Assembly: GCA_013816585.1 (NCBI GenBank) | Contig: JACDEE010000003.1 | Coordinates: forward strand, 1 to 64,000 | DNA: 64,000 nt | From: Sphingosinicella sp. | GTDB taxonomy: Bacteria > Pseudomonadota > Alphaproteobacteria > Sphingomonadales > Sphingomonadaceae | Direction: 5' to 3' | Shown here: positions 63,453 to 64,000 of the stretch, piece after piece | Numbering within the stretch: the first letter of the stretch is position 1 | Layout of the letters: each line of letters begins with the position of its first letter | Translations under genes and position numbers: made by a program | Notes under the pieces: model-generated | Database searches by the model: none | The model's input: only the letters and a program-made list of their open reading frames with translations | Told to the model about the DNA's origin: nothing

Positions 63453-63728
63453 TCAACAGGCCTGACATTCGACCCAGTCGGGCTGCGAGCCGCCGCTGCT
63501 GCTGCAATAATATTCGACGCGAGCGCCGCCATCGTCGCACGACCCGCAGCCAAAATAGACGATGGTGCACTCTTCGCTTTCGGACAGCTTCGAAGCAATG
63601 TCGCCGCCCCTGGCGTTCGCGGTGGCCAGAAGTTGATCGACGAGTGGCTGGAGCGGGCCGGCGCCCGAAATTTTCGTGCCGCTTTGGACTTCGCGAAGCT
63701 TGACCGTGAAACGCGCAACTTCATTCAT
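63453..63728 (-). CDS. cysteine-rich hypothetical protein
   Basis: 91 residues from ATG 63728; GGGAGA lies upstream. The first 50 residues are an amphipathic, cysteine-free segment (MNEVARFTVKLREVQSGTKI, then LQPLVDQLLATANARGG); the last 40 contain six cysteines within CTIVYFGCGSCDDGGARVEY and a following YCSSSGGSQPDWVECQAC. No signal peptide is seen. Leader-plus-Cys-rich-core organisation would fit a ribosomally made modified peptide precursor, or a small metal-binding protein; no processing enzyme is visible. The last 270 bases of the window, beyond it, show nothing else I can support. Confidence 0.5.
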   Translation of the reverse strand: MNEVARFTVKLREVQSGTKISGAGPLQPLVDQLLATANARGGDIASKLSESEECTIVYFGCGSCDDGGARVEYYCSSSGGSQPDWVECQAC

Positions 63729-64000
63729 CTTCTGTCTCCCTGTTTCCCCATTAATGTCTGATCCTGCCATAGCCATTCACCATCGCAACCTGAAAATTGG
63801 TGCCTGAACAGGAATGAAGTTGAATAGGAACAGGCTTGACCGCCAGCTCTCGCGATTTTCCGCTGAAGGCGCTCGTCGCAATGTAGGAAAATGCTTGTCC
63901 CCGGGCGCGACCTCCTCGGCGCCTCGGACGGGTTTTCGTATCGGCGTCGGCCTGCGCCGTCGCGGGAGTATCACAAGGCGGTCGGCCAGCCGGCGCGCGC

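Noticed and set aside
63777-63974. 65-codon minus-strand frame at the right end
   Set aside because: Arginine/proline-rich shadow-like composition, no ribosome site and no family.

Overview
The window looks like chromosomal DNA of a high-GC alphaproteobacterium, most probably Sphingomonadaceae. Signs are CpdR next to an N-formylglutamate amidohydrolase, TrcR (DUF1013), SapC, DUF1192, DUF6894, an OmpA protein with a long proline linker, and the xseB-ispA-coaD-PPIase-queA-tgt gene run. Identification is from sequence reading only; no database search was possible.

Layout. 1-2.5 kb: the tail of an IS transposase, a possible 45-residue membrane protein, and a translationally coupled LpxH-like phosphoesterase/GT4 glycosyltransferase pair. 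2.6-8.1 kb: tRNA-Val(GAC), cpdR, N-formylglutamate amidohydrolase, a candidate small RNA, and a minus-strand FAD oxidase/SapC/cytochrome b561 unit. 8.2-19.0 kb: an RhlE-type helicase, an Lrp regulator and an isochorismatase-like hydrolase, then a long minus-strand block (trcR, MBL hydrolase, acyl-CoA ligase, xseB, ispA, coaD, PPIase, queA, tgt). 19.2-28.4 kb: quinone oxidoreductase/GST pair, DUF1192, clpA, GST/dienelactone hydrolase pair, BI-1 protein, a frameshifted thpR, fructosamine kinase and a low-molecular-weight tyrosine phosphatase. 28.5-36.6 kb: an MFS transporter, a SodC-like lipoprotein, OmpA, a Crp-type regulator, a PAS protein and galE. 36.9-47.1 kb: a coupled HEAT-repeat/GT2 pair, then a mosaic of transporters, regulators and small enzymes, with one MAPEG gene remnant and an M15/LysR divergent region with clear operator-like repeats. 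47.1-56.0 kb: aromatic amino-acid genes, namely a trp operon (trpL leader, attenuator, trpD, fused trpCF, trpB, trpA), a response regulator, an M3 peptidase lipoprotein and a short class II DAHP synthase. 56.1-64 kb: tRNA-Glu(CTC), a very large helicase-nuclease lacking the expected N-terminal DUF4011 domain, an MBL hydrolase whose 5' end lies at the same junction, a REPIN-like inverted repeat, and three unrecognised small or secreted proteins.

How the genes fit together. The best supported regulatory circuit is the trp operon. It is preceded by a 52-residue leader peptide with a Trp-His-Trp-Trp cluster and a terminator hairpin just before trpD, which is the layout of ribosome-mediated attenuation. 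trpE and trpG are not in the window. A DAHP synthase feeding the same pathway lies 3.3 kb from the leader and appears to lack the segment used for allosteric control in long type II enzymes. The most unusual accessory item is the 1533-codon helicase-nuclease beside tRNA-Glu. Its order of helicase, Vsr-like nuclease and DUF3320 matches the Hhe class of antiphage proteins, but the N-terminus is missing, so it is either a degraded or a minimal version. Most of the remaining window is ordinary housekeeping sequence.
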